From Suilimivivens sp045586385 (GTDB lineage Bacteria; Bacillota; Clostridia; Lachnospirales; Lachnospiraceae), in the NCBI GenBank assembly GCA_045586385.1, contig JAZNAE010000004.1, positions 1-56,923 of the forward strand: a stretch of DNA of 56,923 nucleotides, given 5' to 3'. The notes under the pieces are model-generated. The model did no database searches and was not told the DNA's origin. It worked only from the letters and a program-made list of their open reading frames with translations. The position numbers were made by a program, and so were the translations under genes. Of this stretch, positions 33,288 to 41,879 are shown piece by piece (positions within the stretch are counted from its first letter, which is position 1; each line of letters opens with the position of its first letter).

Positions 33288-34007
33288 ATGAGAAAGAAAG
33301 CACTTATAACAGGGGCTTCCAAGGGAATCGGTGCAGCAACGGCGAGATTGCTTGCGAAGGAAGGCTATGACCTTATATTGGTGTGCCGAAAGTCAGTCGG
33401 GAAAATAAATGAATTAAGAGATGACCTAATTAGTCAATATAAAATCTCGTGTGACACGTTTGTCTGTGATGTGGCTGATGAAAAGCAGGTAGAGAAGTTA
33501 TTTGAGCAGGTTTCAGATGTGGATTTGTTGATAAATAACGCGGCTGTATCCCATGTTGGGATAATGACAGATATGTCAGTTTTGCAGTGGAAGCAAGTGA
33601 TTGATACAAATTTAAATGCACTTTTTTATACATGTAGATGCGTGGTCCCCGGAATGGTGAATCGTAAAAGCGGGAAGATTATTAATGTATCTTCCGTATG
33701 GGGAAATGTGGGTGCATCCATGGAGGTGGCATACAGTACAGCCAAAGGAGGCGTTAACAGCTTTACAAAAGCACTTGCCAAAGAGCTGGCGCCCAGTAAT
33801 GTGCAGGTAAATGCCGTTGCATTCGGTGTGATTGACACAGAGATGAATGCATGTTTTTCAGAGGAAGAGAGAGAGGCACTTACACAGGAAATTCCGGCAG
33901 ACAGGATGGGAACACCGGAGGAAGCAGCACAGATGATATGGCAGATTGTAAATGCACCGGAATATTTTACAGGACAAGTTGTCATCATGGATGGCGGATG
34001 GATATAA
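33288..34007 (+). CDS. FabG-like short-chain reductase, possibly YmfI type
   Basis: This 239-residue classical SDR has TGASKGIGAAT, NNAAVSHVG and the active-site set Ser in NVSSVWG plus YSTAKGG. It resembles FabG, but in Clostridia this sequence type is also assigned to elongation factor P 5-aminopentanone reductase (YmfI). No fatty-acid synthesis genes are nearby, which leans away from FabG. The start at 33288 follows GAAAGGA; trxB is 37 bp downstream. Confidence 0.88.
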   Translation: MRKKALITGASKGIGAATARLLAKEGYDLILVCRKSVGKINELRDDLISQYKISCDTFVCDVADEKQVEKLFEQVSDVDLLINNAAVSHVGIMTDMSVLQWKQVIDTNLNALFYTCRCVVPGMVNRKSGKIINVSSVWGNVGASMEVAYSTAKGGVNSFTKALAKELAPSNVQVNAVAFGVIDTEMNACFSEEEREALTQEIPADRMGTPEEAAQMIWQIVNAPEYFTGQVVIMDGGWI

Positions 34008-34044
34008 AAAGGTTGATGATAGAATATAGAGAGGGAAAGAAATT

Positions 34045-35016
34045 ATGTATGATGTTGTAATTATCGGTTCCGGACCGGCAGGTCTTAGTGCTTCTATTTA
34101 TGCAAAGAGGGCAGGTCTTAAGGCAGTTACCATAGAGAAGAGTCCTATGAGCGGAGGTCAGGTAGTAAATACTTATGAGGTAGATAATTATCCGGGATTA
34201 CCGGGGATTAATGGGTTTGACATGGGAATGAAATTCAGGGAGCATGCAGATAAGCTGGGATGTGAATTTGTAAACGCGACCGTTCGTGCGGTTAAGTCTT
34301 TGGCAGAAGTAAATGCAGAGGAAGAACTTGCAGCGGCTGAAAGCAAGAATATGACAGAAAATCCCGGATTTGTAGTTGAGACAGATGCCGGATTGTTTGA
34401 AACCAAAACAGTATTGGCTACTATGGGAGCTGTTCATGCAAAATTAAATATTCCCGGAGAAGAAGAACTTGCCGGCTTGGGAGTTTCCTATTGTGCAACC
34501 TGTGACGGTGCGTTCTTTAAAGGAAAAACTACTGCGGTAATTGGTGGCGGCGATGTGGCGGTTGAGGATGCTATTTTTCTTGCGCGGGCTTGTAAAAAGG
34601 TTTATCTGATCCACAGGAGGGATGAACTCCGAGCTGCTGAGATTTTGCAACAGGAAGTAAAGTCCCTTTCTAATGTAGAAATTGTATGGGACAGTGTGGC
34701 ACTTAGTATTGAAGGGGAAGAACAGGTGGAGGCACTGAAACTGAAGAATGTAAAATCAGGAGAGGAGTCACAGCTTTCCGTAGACGGTGTGTTTGTGGCG
34801 GTCGGTATTCTTCCGGAAAGCGAATTACTTATGGATGTAACGGCCCTTGACGAAAAGGGTTATGTGATAGCGGGAGAAGACGGGGTATGTAAAACTCCCG
34901 GTATTTTTGTGGCAGGAGATATCAGGACGAAGAAGCTTCGTCAGATTATTACGGCAGCGGCAGACGGTGCCAATGCCATTACCTCTATTCAAGAGTATCT
35001 TGTACAAAATAAATAG
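34045..35016 (+). CDS. trxB: thioredoxin-disulfide reductase
   Basis: This 323-residue flavoprotein has the FAD-binding GSGPAGLSASIYAKRAG, the redox pair Cys150-Ala-Thr-Cys153, an NADPH-binding GGGDVAVEDA and the C-terminal FAD motif GIFVAGDIR. It reduces thioredoxin with NADPH. An insertion near residues 85-110 is longer than usual. The start follows AGAGGGAAAG. It is probably in one unit with the SDR upstream. Confidence 0.93.
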   Translation: MYDVVIIGSGPAGLSASIYAKRAGLKAVTIEKSPMSGGQVVNTYEVDNYPGLPGINGFDMGMKFREHADKLGCEFVNATVRAVKSLAEVNAEEELAAAESKNMTENPGFVVETDAGLFETKTVLATMGAVHAKLNIPGEEELAGLGVSYCATCDGAFFKGKTTAVIGGGDVAVEDAIFLARACKKVYLIHRRDELRAAEILQQEVKSLSNVEIVWDSVALSIEGEEQVEALKLKNVKSGEESQLSVDGVFVAVGILPESELLMDVTALDEKGYVIAGEDGVCKTPGIFVAGDIRTKKLRQIITAAADGANAITSIQEYLVQNK

Positions 35017-35039
35017 GTTTATCCAATTTTTGGAAAGCG

Positions 35040-35069
35040 TTGACAGGGACATAATGTAGATGATATATT
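35040..35069 (+). promoter_or_regulatory. promoter of the SH3/NlpC hydrolase gene
   Basis: TTGACA (35040-35045) and TATATT (35064-35069) with an 18-bp spacer lie 45 bp before the start of the next gene. Confidence 0.65.
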
Positions 35070-35113
35070 TATTAACAGATGTAACAAATTTGTAATATTT
35101 ATCGGAGGAACCT

Positions 35114-36358
35114 ATGCAGAAAAAAGGCATGAAAACTGCAGTATGTGTAATAACTGCAACACTTATGCTTTCCGACATCAACATAGAAGCCTTGGCAAAA
35201 GAAGCAAACGGCCTTCCGTCAGCAGGAATTGATTACTTTCTTTCCAATGACGGAACGAGCGTAAAGAGTTTGCAGGATGAAAAGATTGCCGAGGAAACGG
35301 ATACAGAAAAAGAAACAAGTGCAATAAGCAGTATTCCTATTGTGGAAGAAACCATGATGGCTACAACTACAAAGACAGTTTCTGAAAAGGAAAAAGAACT
35401 TGCTGTTAAGAAAGAGGAAGAAGGATTTAAGTCACTGGTGATTGCCGATGTAGATCGCTATGTGAATGTCAGAAGTATACCGAGTGAAGAAGGCGAAATT
35501 GTCGGTAAACTTTATGATGATTCCGTGGGAGAATTTGTATCGGAGCAGGATGGCTGGTATGAGATTACATCCGGAAATGTTACCGGTTATGTAAAAGCGG
35601 AATATTGTGTTACCGGAGACGATGCGGTGGCACTTGCCAAAGAAGTCGGAACAAGAATTGCAACAGTAACAACCACAACACTTTATGTAAGAGAAGGAGC
35701 AGGTACGGAATCCGCGGTAATCGGAATGGTACCTATTGGAGATCAGCTTCTTGTTACGGAAGAGTTAGATGGTTGGGTTAAGGTGAATATCGAAGAAGGT
35801 GACGGATACGTATCGTTAGATTATGTAACACTTTCTACAGAATTTGTAAAAGCAGAGTCTAAGGAAGAAGAAGAAGCCAGACTTGCGAAAGAAGCAGCTG
35901 AAAGAAGAGCTGCACAGGAAGCAGCCGCAAAAGCAGCCGAAAAAAAGGCAAAGAGCAATAGTACAGAATCCAAAACGGAAATAACCCCTCCTGTGATTTC
36001 GGAAAACAGCAGTGAATTAGGAAAATCAGTTGCTGATTTTGCCTGCCAGTTTGTAGGAAATCCGTATGTTTGGGGAGGAACATCCTTAACAAACGGTGCA
36101 GACTGTTCGGGATTTGTTCTTAGCGTATATGCGAATTTTGGAGTAAGTTTACCGCATTCATCAGCAGCCCAAAGAAATGTCGGTTATGCAGTGGGCGGAA
36201 TTGAAAATGCGCAACCCGGTGATATTGTTTGCTATTCCGGTCATGTAGGAATCTATATCGGTAACGGTCAGATTGTGCATGCTTCTACTTCAAAGACAGG
36301 TATTATTATCTCCAACGCAACATATCGTTCTATTTTGTCCGTGAGGAGGATATTCTAA
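35114..36358 (+). CDS. secreted SH3 - NlpC/P60 peptidoglycan hydrolase
   Basis: This 414-residue protein has a signal-like N terminus (basic residues, then a hydrophobic stretch to about residue 27). Two bacterial SH3 domains (about 115-170 and 175-245) and an Ala/Glu/Lys-rich linker (about 250-290) follow. The C-terminal NlpC/P60 (C40) domain has Cys331 in DCSGFV and His377 in GHVGIYIG. It should cleave stem peptides in the cell wall. It has its own promoter and terminator. Confidence 0.93.
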   Translation: MQKKGMKTAVCVITATLMLSDINIEALAKEANGLPSAGIDYFLSNDGTSVKSLQDEKIAEETDTEKETSAISSIPIVEETMMATTTKTVSEKEKELAVKKEEEGFKSLVIADVDRYVNVRSIPSEEGEIVGKLYDDSVGEFVSEQDGWYEITSGNVTGYVKAEYCVTGDDAVALAKEVGTRIATVTTTTLYVREGAGTESAVIGMVPIGDQLLVTEELDGWVKVNIEEGDGYVSLDYVTLSTEFVKAESKEEEEARLAKEAAERRAAQEAAAKAAEKKAKSNSTESKTEITPPVISENSSELGKSVADFACQFVGNPYVWGGTSLTNGADCSGFVLSVYANFGVSLPHSSAAQRNVGYAVGGIENAQPGDIVCYSGHVGIYIGNGQIVHASTSKTGIIISNATYRSILSVRRIF

Positions 36359-36392
36359 AAAAGCTATTATCTGCGAATGGAAAAGGATATAG

Positions 36393-36426
36393 AAAGCCCT
36401 GAGTACTTGTACTCAAGGGCTTTTTT
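36393..36426 (+). terminator. intrinsic terminator after the NlpC gene
   Basis: AAAGCCCT-GAGTAC pairs with GTACTC-AAGGGCTTT around a two-base TT loop with one bulged A, followed by a T run. Confidence 0.92.
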
Positions 36427-36498
36427 GTATCCTTTTACATTCATAGGAATGCCATTATGAACGAAATGAATGCGAAGCATTTATGAGTTCATATTGGC

Positions 36499-36558
36499 AT
36501 GCGCAGATAATGCGTGCGCAATGCGCAGATAATGCGTGCATGATTCGCAGATAGTGCC
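36499..36558. repeat. 22-bp tandem repeats
   Basis: Units starting at 36499, 36521 and 36543 share the core CGCAGATAATGCG (third unit degenerate and partial: CGCAGATAGTGCC). The first two units are identical over 19 bases (ATGCGCAGATAATGCGTGC). They lie in a 657-bp stretch without genes. Confidence 0.8.
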
Positions 36559-36718
36559 TTCGGTATTCTCCCTAAAATGAATACAGTCATCTTTACAAAC
36601 TGTCTGAAATTTTATTTTTGGAAAAAAATGGTTGACAATAGATATCTTGTGCAAGTTTGACAAATTGATTTTTTTTATAGTCAAAAAACAAAACATTTCC
36701 GAAAAAGCACAAAAGTAG

Positions 36719-36789
36719 TTATCCACATAAAAAAATGGCATAAATTGGGCATTTGCTATTTATACACGGAGTTATCCACATTATCCACC
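36719..36789 (+). promoter_or_regulatory. cluster of DnaA boxes
   Basis: TTATCCACA occurs at 36719-36727 and 36772-36780, with TTATCCACC directly abutting at 36781-36789 and a near match TTATACACG at 36760-36768. All are in the same orientation. AT-rich sequence flanks them. No dnaA, dnaN or rpmH is near, so this is more likely a DnaA-box cluster away from the origin than oriC itself. Confidence 0.7.
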
Positions 36790-36951
36790 AACGAAATACC
36801 GAAATTTTTTTCGATTTACATAATTTGATTGGAACAAGCGTTTTGTGTAGTTGTAATAAAAATGCAGAAATTTAGGAAGAAATGTCGAGATTTGTTGTCA
36901 AAATAAATTGTGCGAAAATATATAAGATTTGCAAACAAATGAAGTGAATTG

Positions 36952-36981
36952 TTGCATAATAGCGGGGAGTTATGGTATAAT
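36952..36981 (+). promoter_or_regulatory. hpf promoter
   Basis: TTGCAT (36952-36957), an 18-bp spacer and TATAAT (36976-36981) with an extended TG. Transcription would begin about 30 bp before the start codon. Confidence 0.8.
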
Positions 36982-37015
36982 TATCACATAATAATCCAAG
37001 GAAAGGATGATGCAT

Positions 37016-37543
37016 ATGAAATTTATTATTGTAGGCAAAAATATTGAGGTTACATCAGGACTTCGCAGCGCAGTAGAGGATAAAATCGGTAAACTGGAAA
37101 AGTACTTTAATCCTGAGACAGAAGTCCATGTTACATTAAGTGTGGAAAAGGACAGACAGAAAATTGAAGTAACAATCCCTGTGAAAGGAAGTATCATCCG
37201 TTCCGAGCAAGTGAGCAATGATATGTATGTTTCCATTGATTTAGTAGAAGAGATTATTGAAAGACAGTTAAAGAAATATAAGAATAAGCTGATTAATCAG
37301 AAACAGTCTGCAAGTTTCTTTAAACAGGATTTTATCGACAAAGATTTTATTGAAGAGGAAGAGGTTAAGATTATCAGAAGTAAGAAGTTTGATATCAAAC
37401 CCATGTATCCGGAAGATGCATGTATCCAGATTGAACTTCTCGGACATAACTTCTTCGTGTTCTGTAATGCAGAAACCGATCAGGTAAATGTTGTTTATAA
37501 GAGAAAGGGAAATACTTACGGATTAATTGAACCGGAAGAATAA
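37016..37543 (+). CDS. hpf: long-form ribosome hibernation promoting factor
   Basis: This 175-residue protein has an N-terminal S30AE domain (residues about 1-95, IIVGKNIEVTSGLRSAVEDK) and a C-terminal dimerisation domain (about 120-175, KPMYPEDACIQIELLGHNFF). The long form makes 100S ribosome dimers in stationary phase. The start at 37016 has AAAGGA 8 bases upstream; two earlier ATGs (37007, 37010) lie inside the binding site. It has its own promoter and terminator. Confidence 0.95.
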   Translation: MKFIIVGKNIEVTSGLRSAVEDKIGKLEKYFNPETEVHVTLSVEKDRQKIEVTIPVKGSIIRSEQVSNDMYVSIDLVEEIIERQLKKYKNKLINQKQSASFFKQDFIDKDFIEEEEVKIIRSKKFDIKPMYPEDACIQIELLGHNFFVFCNAETDQVNVVYKRKGNTYGLIEPEE

Positions 37544-37558
37544 AATGGAATATGCTAA

Positions 37559-37588
37559 GGATGTGTGAGTGCTCACACATCCTTTTTT
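37559..37588. terminator. bidirectional terminator after hpf
   Basis: GGATGTGTGAG (37559-37569) and CTCACACATCC (37572-37582) form a perfect 11-bp stem followed by six T residues. The convergent M23 peptidase gene ends just beyond. Confidence 0.93.
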
Positions 37589-37594
37589 CATGAA

Positions 37595-38683
37595 TTAGTT
37601 CCCATTTTCCGGGGAAGAACAGAAAGCCTCCACGGTCGGATCAATCATATGACAGACTCTGGACCATTCCTTTGTTTCTGTGTTTTTTTCAGTAAGGGAA
37701 CGGTTTTTGTATAAGAAACGGGTTAATGCGTAACAGTCAACCCATATTTCATTGTTTCCCTCTTTTTGTGACTCATCAAAAATGAGTTGTAATCCCCAAT
37801 GTAAGTGTACGGTATCAATGTTATTGGTATTTTCTACGGTGCTGTAACCGGTATGTCCCATATAGCCGATGACATCTCCTGCAGTGACAACACTTCCTTC
37901 CTTCAAATTTAACGCATAGGGAAAGTTTTGCCGAAGGTGCGCATAATAATAATAGCGTTTTTTGTCAAAACTCCGGATACCGATACGCCAGCCACCGTAT
38001 TGATTCCAGCCAAGGGCTTCCACATAGCCGGATTCAATGGCAATAATCGGGGTACCGATTTGACCCATCATATCATGACCTAAATGTTGACGTTTATAAC
38101 CGTAGCTTCGAGAGGAACCGAAATCATCATAGTCACTATAGGGGAATCCTTTTGCAATAGGAGAAAAGGCTTTTAAGCCATACACTGTTTTCATGGTTTT
38201 TTCTCCGGAATCGTTTGCTTGTTCTATTTTATATTCCCCTACCATACCACCGAGAACGGCATCGTAGGCTTCCAGATAATATTCGTAATATTTCATATCT
38301 TTTGTTAATTCATCCATAGTGGTTTCCTCTGCCAAAAGCTCGTTTGCAAGTTTTTGAATAGTGGCAAGACTGTTCTTGTCAAAATTGCCTCCGCATTTTG
38401 CACCGGCGTATGCCAAAAGATCAATCCAATTAAGATGTACGGGAGAATCATAGCTTGTAACATCCAACTCATATGCAAGACAGAGTGCTTCATAAGTAAT
38501 ACCGAAGTCAACCCATTTAATATAATCGTTTCCGGACGTTGTTTCAATTACAGTTTCCGTTGAGGATGATGATATGTCAAAATCAGGGATATTGCTTATG
38601 TTTTGGCGGATAAATATTACAGATACTGCACTTAAAAGAAAAAGACACAGTAAACAGTAAAATGACATTTTTTTTCTCTTCAT
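37595..38683 (-). CDS. membrane-anchored M23 metallopeptidase
   Basis: This 362-residue protein has an N-terminal membrane anchor (residues about 7-25) and a C-terminal LytM/M23 domain. The zinc motif is His200 to Asp204 (HLGHD), and the HLHWG motif has His293 and His295. It should act on peptidoglycan outside the membrane, like SpoIIQ-type or envelope-remodelling M23 proteins. The start has AGGAAAA 10 bases upstream. It is divergent from the riboswitch-hflKC unit. Confidence 0.9.
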   Translation of the reverse strand: MKRKKMSFYCLLCLFLLSAVSVIFIRQNISNIPDFDISSSSTETVIETTSGNDYIKWVDFGITYEALCLAYELDVTSYDSPVHLNWIDLLAYAGAKCGGNFDKNSLATIQKLANELLAEETTMDELTKDMKYYEYYLEAYDAVLGGMVGEYKIEQANDSGEKTMKTVYGLKAFSPIAKGFPYSDYDDFGSSRSYGYKRQHLGHDMMGQIGTPIIAIESGYVEALGWNQYGGWRIGIRSFDKKRYYYYAHLRQNFPYALNLKEGSVVTAGDVIGYMGHTGYSTVENTNNIDTVHLHWGLQLIFDESQKEGNNEIWVDCYALTRFLYKNRSLTEKNTETKEWSRVCHMIDPTVEAFCSSPENGN

Positions 38684-38745
38684 ATATAATTGTTTTCCTA
38701 AAGGCTTGGGACATTATATGAATAAAAGATTCCGAATATACCCTA

Positions 38746-38774
38746 TTGACAATTAATTAACAATATGCTATATT
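38746..38774 (+). promoter_or_regulatory. promoter of the riboswitch-hflKC operon
   Basis: TTGACA (38746-38751), a 17-bp spacer and TATATT (38769-38774) with an extended TG (38766-38767). Transcription would start near 38781, seven bases before the aptamer. Confidence 0.85.
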
Positions 38775-38787
38775 TATTTCAACAGAT

Positions 38788-38923
38788 AAAAGGGAGTAGC
38801 TTATATCTCTATAAGAGATATATTCGGAGTCGTCAAGACGATGGAAACATCCGTTCCGAATCAGCCAACGAACTGTAGCAAGACTTTTATTGTAGCAGGT
38901 AGCTGCAATGAAGGTCTTTTTTT
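38788..38923 (+). promoter_or_regulatory. yybP-ykoY (Mn2+) riboswitch candidate with terminator
   Basis: The element starts AAAAGGGAGTAGC (38788-38800) and has a hairpin ATATCTC/GAGATAT, then TCGTCAAGACGATGG, and ends GTAGCAAGACTTTT (to 38888). These are the landmarks of the yybP-ykoY class (AAAGGGGAGTAGC and GCAAGACCTTT). The closing helix AAAAG/CTTTT shows a compensated change from AAAGG/CCTTT. A 17-bp terminator stem (38880-38896 with 38902-38918) with a T run overlaps the 3' side of the aptamer, so ligand binding should prevent termination. Confidence 0.75.
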
Positions 38924-39035
38924 ACATCATAGGGGAATAATGATGAAGAAAGCAGCAGCTCTGCAGACGGACAATCATGGTTGGACGAAATTTGCTGCAT
39001 GCAGCCACTGCTACGCAAAACAAAGGAGGAAGATT

Positions 39036-40058
39036 ATGTTTCAAAGAAGAAGACAGACTGTTTATGAACAGCCAAATGAACAGAACCAAAAATTAATAGC
39101 GAATGTAGGAAAGGGTGCAGGAATTGCTGTTGTAGTATTGCTGGCAATCTATCTGTTAGCCGGAAGTATTTATTCACTGAAGGAAAATGAGTATGCGGTA
39201 GTTACCACGTTCGGTGTTCCCCAGATTGTGGAGGAATCCGGTATTCATTTAAAGGTGCCGTATGTGCAGGAACTTCGTAAGGTTCCCAAGACCATTAACG
39301 GCTTCCCGATTGGATATGATGCGGAAACAGATGCATCTATTGCATCGGAATCATTTATGATTACCAGAGACTATAACTTTGTAAATGTTGATTTTTATGT
39401 AGAGTATAGAGTAACCGATCCGGTGAAGTATTTGTATGCCTCAGAAAATCCGGTAGGTATTTTGAAAAATCTGACACAGAGTTACATAAGGGACACCATC
39501 GGCTTATATGATGTAGACAGTGTCATCACTACAGGAAAAAGTGAAATACAGGCTTCCATTAAGGAAAAAATTATAGGAAGACTGGAAACAGAAGATATAG
39601 GTATCCAGCTTGTGAATATTACGATTCAGGATGCTGAGCCGCCTACCACGGAAGTAATTAATGCTTTTAAAAACGTAGAAAATGCAAAGCAGGGAAAAGA
39701 AACTTCCATTAATAAAGCAAATCAGAAGAGAAATGAAGATATCCCTGCTGCGAGAGCAGAAGTTGACGAGACATTAAAGACGGCACAGGCTACCGCTGAG
39801 GAGAGAATTAACGAAGCGGAAGGTCAGGTAGCCAGATTAAATGAGCTTTATGCAGAATATCAGAAATATCCACTGATTACCAAGCAGAGAATGTTCTATG
39901 AAACGATGGAAGAAATCCTGCCGGGTATGAAAGTGATTATCGAAAAGAGCGACGGAACAACAGAAACCTTATTACCACTTGAATCTTTTGTAGATTTAAA
40001 CGGTGCACAGGTGAGTGATGCAGCACAGGCAAGTAGTGGTAGTACCGCTGCACAGTAA
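39036..40058 (+). CDS. hflK: SPFH protease-modulator HflK
   Basis: This 340-residue protein has one N-terminal membrane segment (residues about 28-48) and an SPFH/band-7 domain, followed by a long coiled-coil-like helical region rich in Glu/Ala. It partners HflC to form the ring that regulates the FtsH protease. The start at 39036 follows AAAGGAGGAAG. The frame stays open back to 38841 without a stop, but that reading would run through the riboswitch terminator. Expression is probably riboswitch-controlled. Confidence 0.9.
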   Translation: MFQRRRQTVYEQPNEQNQKLIANVGKGAGIAVVVLLAIYLLAGSIYSLKENEYAVVTTFGVPQIVEESGIHLKVPYVQELRKVPKTINGFPIGYDAETDASIASESFMITRDYNFVNVDFYVEYRVTDPVKYLYASENPVGILKNLTQSYIRDTIGLYDVDSVITTGKSEIQASIKEKIIGRLETEDIGIQLVNITIQDAEPPTTEVINAFKNVENAKQGKETSINKANQKRNEDIPAARAEVDETLKTAQATAEERINEAEGQVARLNELYAEYQKYPLITKQRMFYETMEEILPGMKVIIEKSDGTTETLLPLESFVDLNGAQVSDAAQASSGSTAAQ

Positions 40059-40078
40059 TAGGGAAAGGAGAAAATGAT

Positions 40079-40942
40079 ATGAAGAACAATAAATGGGTTA
40101 TGATTCTTGTAATATTGGCAGGTGTATGGATTGTTGTAAATTCTTCCATGGTAGTAACTTATCCTAACGAATTTACAGTGATTAAGCAGTTTGGTAAAAT
40201 TGTTGATATCAGGGAAGAAGCCGGTCTTAGTATGAAAATTCCGGTGATTCAGACAGCAGAAAAGATAGAGAATGAAGTACTTTTATATGACCTTGCGGTA
40301 AGTGATGTCATGACAAAGGACAAAAAGTCCATGATTGCCGATTGTTTTGCACTTTGGAAAATCGAAGATCCGCTTAAATATACAGAGACTTTAAGTGCAC
40401 AGAAGAGCAATGCGGAATTTAGAATTGATACGATTGTGTATAACAGCCTTAAGAATGTCATCAGTAGCCTTAGCCAGGAAGAAGTAATCAGTGGGCGTGA
40501 CGGAGAACTTACAGATGCAATTATGGCAAATATCGGCGATACGCTTTCACAGTACGGAATAAAGCTTCTGGCAGTGGAAACAAAATCTCTTGATTTGCCG
40601 GATGAAAATAAGGCAGCAGTATATGAGAGAATGATTTCCGAGAGAAACAACATTGCCGCAACTTATCAGGCAGAAGGTGCGGAGGAAGCAAAACAGATTT
40701 CCAATGATACCCAGGCAGAAATCATCGTTATGCAGTCTGAAGCAGATGCCCAGGCACAGGAGATTATTGCAAAGGGTGAGGCGGAATACATGAGAATTTT
40801 AGGCGAGGCATATAACGATCCTGAAAAGGCAGAATTCTATATATTCCTTCGTTCACTTGATGCGGCGAAGGTAACTATGTCGGGAGACAATAAGACGTTA
40901 ATTATTGATGAGACATCACCGATTGCACAGATTTTTTATTAA
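40079..40942 (+). CDS. hflC: SPFH protease-modulator HflC
   Basis: This 287-residue protein has a membrane segment at residues about 8-25 and an SPFH domain (YPNEFTVIKQFGKIVDI, then LLAVETKSLDLPDENKAAVYERM typical of HflC). It pairs with HflK in the membrane. AAAGGAG lies 8 bases upstream and hflK is 20 bp away, so they form one operon. Confidence 0.93.
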   Translation: MKNNKWVMILVILAGVWIVVNSSMVVTYPNEFTVIKQFGKIVDIREEAGLSMKIPVIQTAEKIENEVLLYDLAVSDVMTKDKKSMIADCFALWKIEDPLKYTETLSAQKSNAEFRIDTIVYNSLKNVISSLSQEEVISGRDGELTDAIMANIGDTLSQYGIKLLAVETKSLDLPDENKAAVYERMISERNNIAATYQAEGAEEAKQISNDTQAEIIVMQSEADAQAQEIIAKGEAEYMRILGEAYNDPEKAEFYIFLRSLDAAKVTMSGDNKTLIIDETSPIAQIFY

Positions 40943-40969
40943 AATAAAAGGATTGGGGAGGCATATATA

Positions 40970-41875
40970 ATGGAAGAGACTATGAAAGATTATGAGCGTG
41001 AACTGGAGGCGTCTTTTCGCAAAATAAGCGAAGGGGATGTGATAAAAGGAACGGTCATTGATGTAAATGAAGAGGAAGTTACACTGGATTTAAAATATTA
41101 TACCCAGGGAATTATTCGGGCAAAGGATATGAGTGCCGACCCTGCATTTGCAATTTTGGAGGAAGTGCATCCGGGAGATGAACTCGAAGCAACCGTTGTA
41201 AAGATGGATGACGGACAAGGAAATATCTTATTGTCCAGGAAAGAAGCCGATGCGCTTCTTTCCTGGGATGTGATTACTTCTTATATGGAAGAGAAAAAGG
41301 ATGTTACCGTAAAGGCCAGCGAAGTAGTAAATGCAGGTGCGGTGGCTTATGTGGAAGGAATACGCGGATTTATCCCCGCATCCCAATTAGCACTTACGTA
41401 TGTGGAAGATGTAACTCCTTATATGGGGAAAAGATTGGCAGTACGAGTAACGACTGTTGACAAAGCGAAAGAAAAGTTGATATTATCAGCAAAAGAGATC
41501 TTAAAAGAACAGGAAAAAGAAGCCCATGACCATAAGGTGGCAATGATTGTGCCCGGCAGCATTTTGGAAGGAACCGTAGAAAGTTTGCAAAACTACGGAG
41601 CATTTGTGGACCTAAAGGACGGTCTTAGCGGACTTGTTCATATTTCCCAGATTAGCCAAAAACGAATTAAAAAGCCTTCGGAAGTTTTGAAGGTTGGTGA
41701 TAAGGTAAAGGTAAAAGTGCTTAATACCAACGACGGTAAGATTTCCTTAAGCATCAAGGCGGTGGAAGAAGATATGGAAGCCCAGGAGAGAGAAGAGTTT
41801 GATACAGCGCAATTTTCTTCTGATGAAAACGTGGGAACCAGTTTGGGGGATTTGTTTAAGAATTTAGGGTTGTAA
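40970..41875 (+). CDS. S1-domain RNA-binding protein (short ribosomal protein S1 type)
   Basis: This 301-residue protein carries three S1 domains: about 20-90, 105-170 and 195-265 (the last with GAFVDLKDGLSGLVHISQIS). Such short S1 proteins occur in Firmicutes and are often annotated as ribosomal protein S1, though they lack the full six-repeat set of the enteric protein. They bind RNA during translation or decay. GGGGAGG precedes the start. It lies 27 bp after hflC. Confidence 0.92.
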   Translation: MEETMKDYERELEASFRKISEGDVIKGTVIDVNEEEVTLDLKYYTQGIIRAKDMSADPAFAILEEVHPGDELEATVVKMDDGQGNILLSRKEADALLSWDVITSYMEEKKDVTVKASEVVNAGAVAYVEGIRGFIPASQLALTYVEDVTPYMGKRLAVRVTTVDKAKEKLILSAKEILKEQEKEAHDHKVAMIVPGSILEGTVESLQNYGAFVDLKDGLSGLVHISQISQKRIKKPSEVLKVGDKVKVKVLNTNDGKISLSIKAVEEDMEAQEREEFDTAQFSSDENVGTSLGDLFKNLGL

Positions 41876-41879
41876 ATTT

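Larger units (their letters stand above)
36427..37015. other. 589-bp AT-rich non-coding region
   Basis: This region between the NlpC terminator and hpf has no convincing gene on either strand. It contains the 22-bp tandem repeats, a DnaA-box cluster, several A/T runs and the hpf promoter. A gap this long between two ordinary genes is unusual in the window. Confidence 0.7.

Noticed and set aside
36719..36789. Chromosomal replication origin
   Set aside because: DnaA boxes and AT-rich DNA are present, but dnaA, dnaN, rpmH and gyrB are not nearby, so a DnaA-box cluster is the safer reading.
38841..39035. N-terminal extension of HflK
   Set aside because: The reading passes through the riboswitch terminator and lacks the strong binding site present just before 39036.
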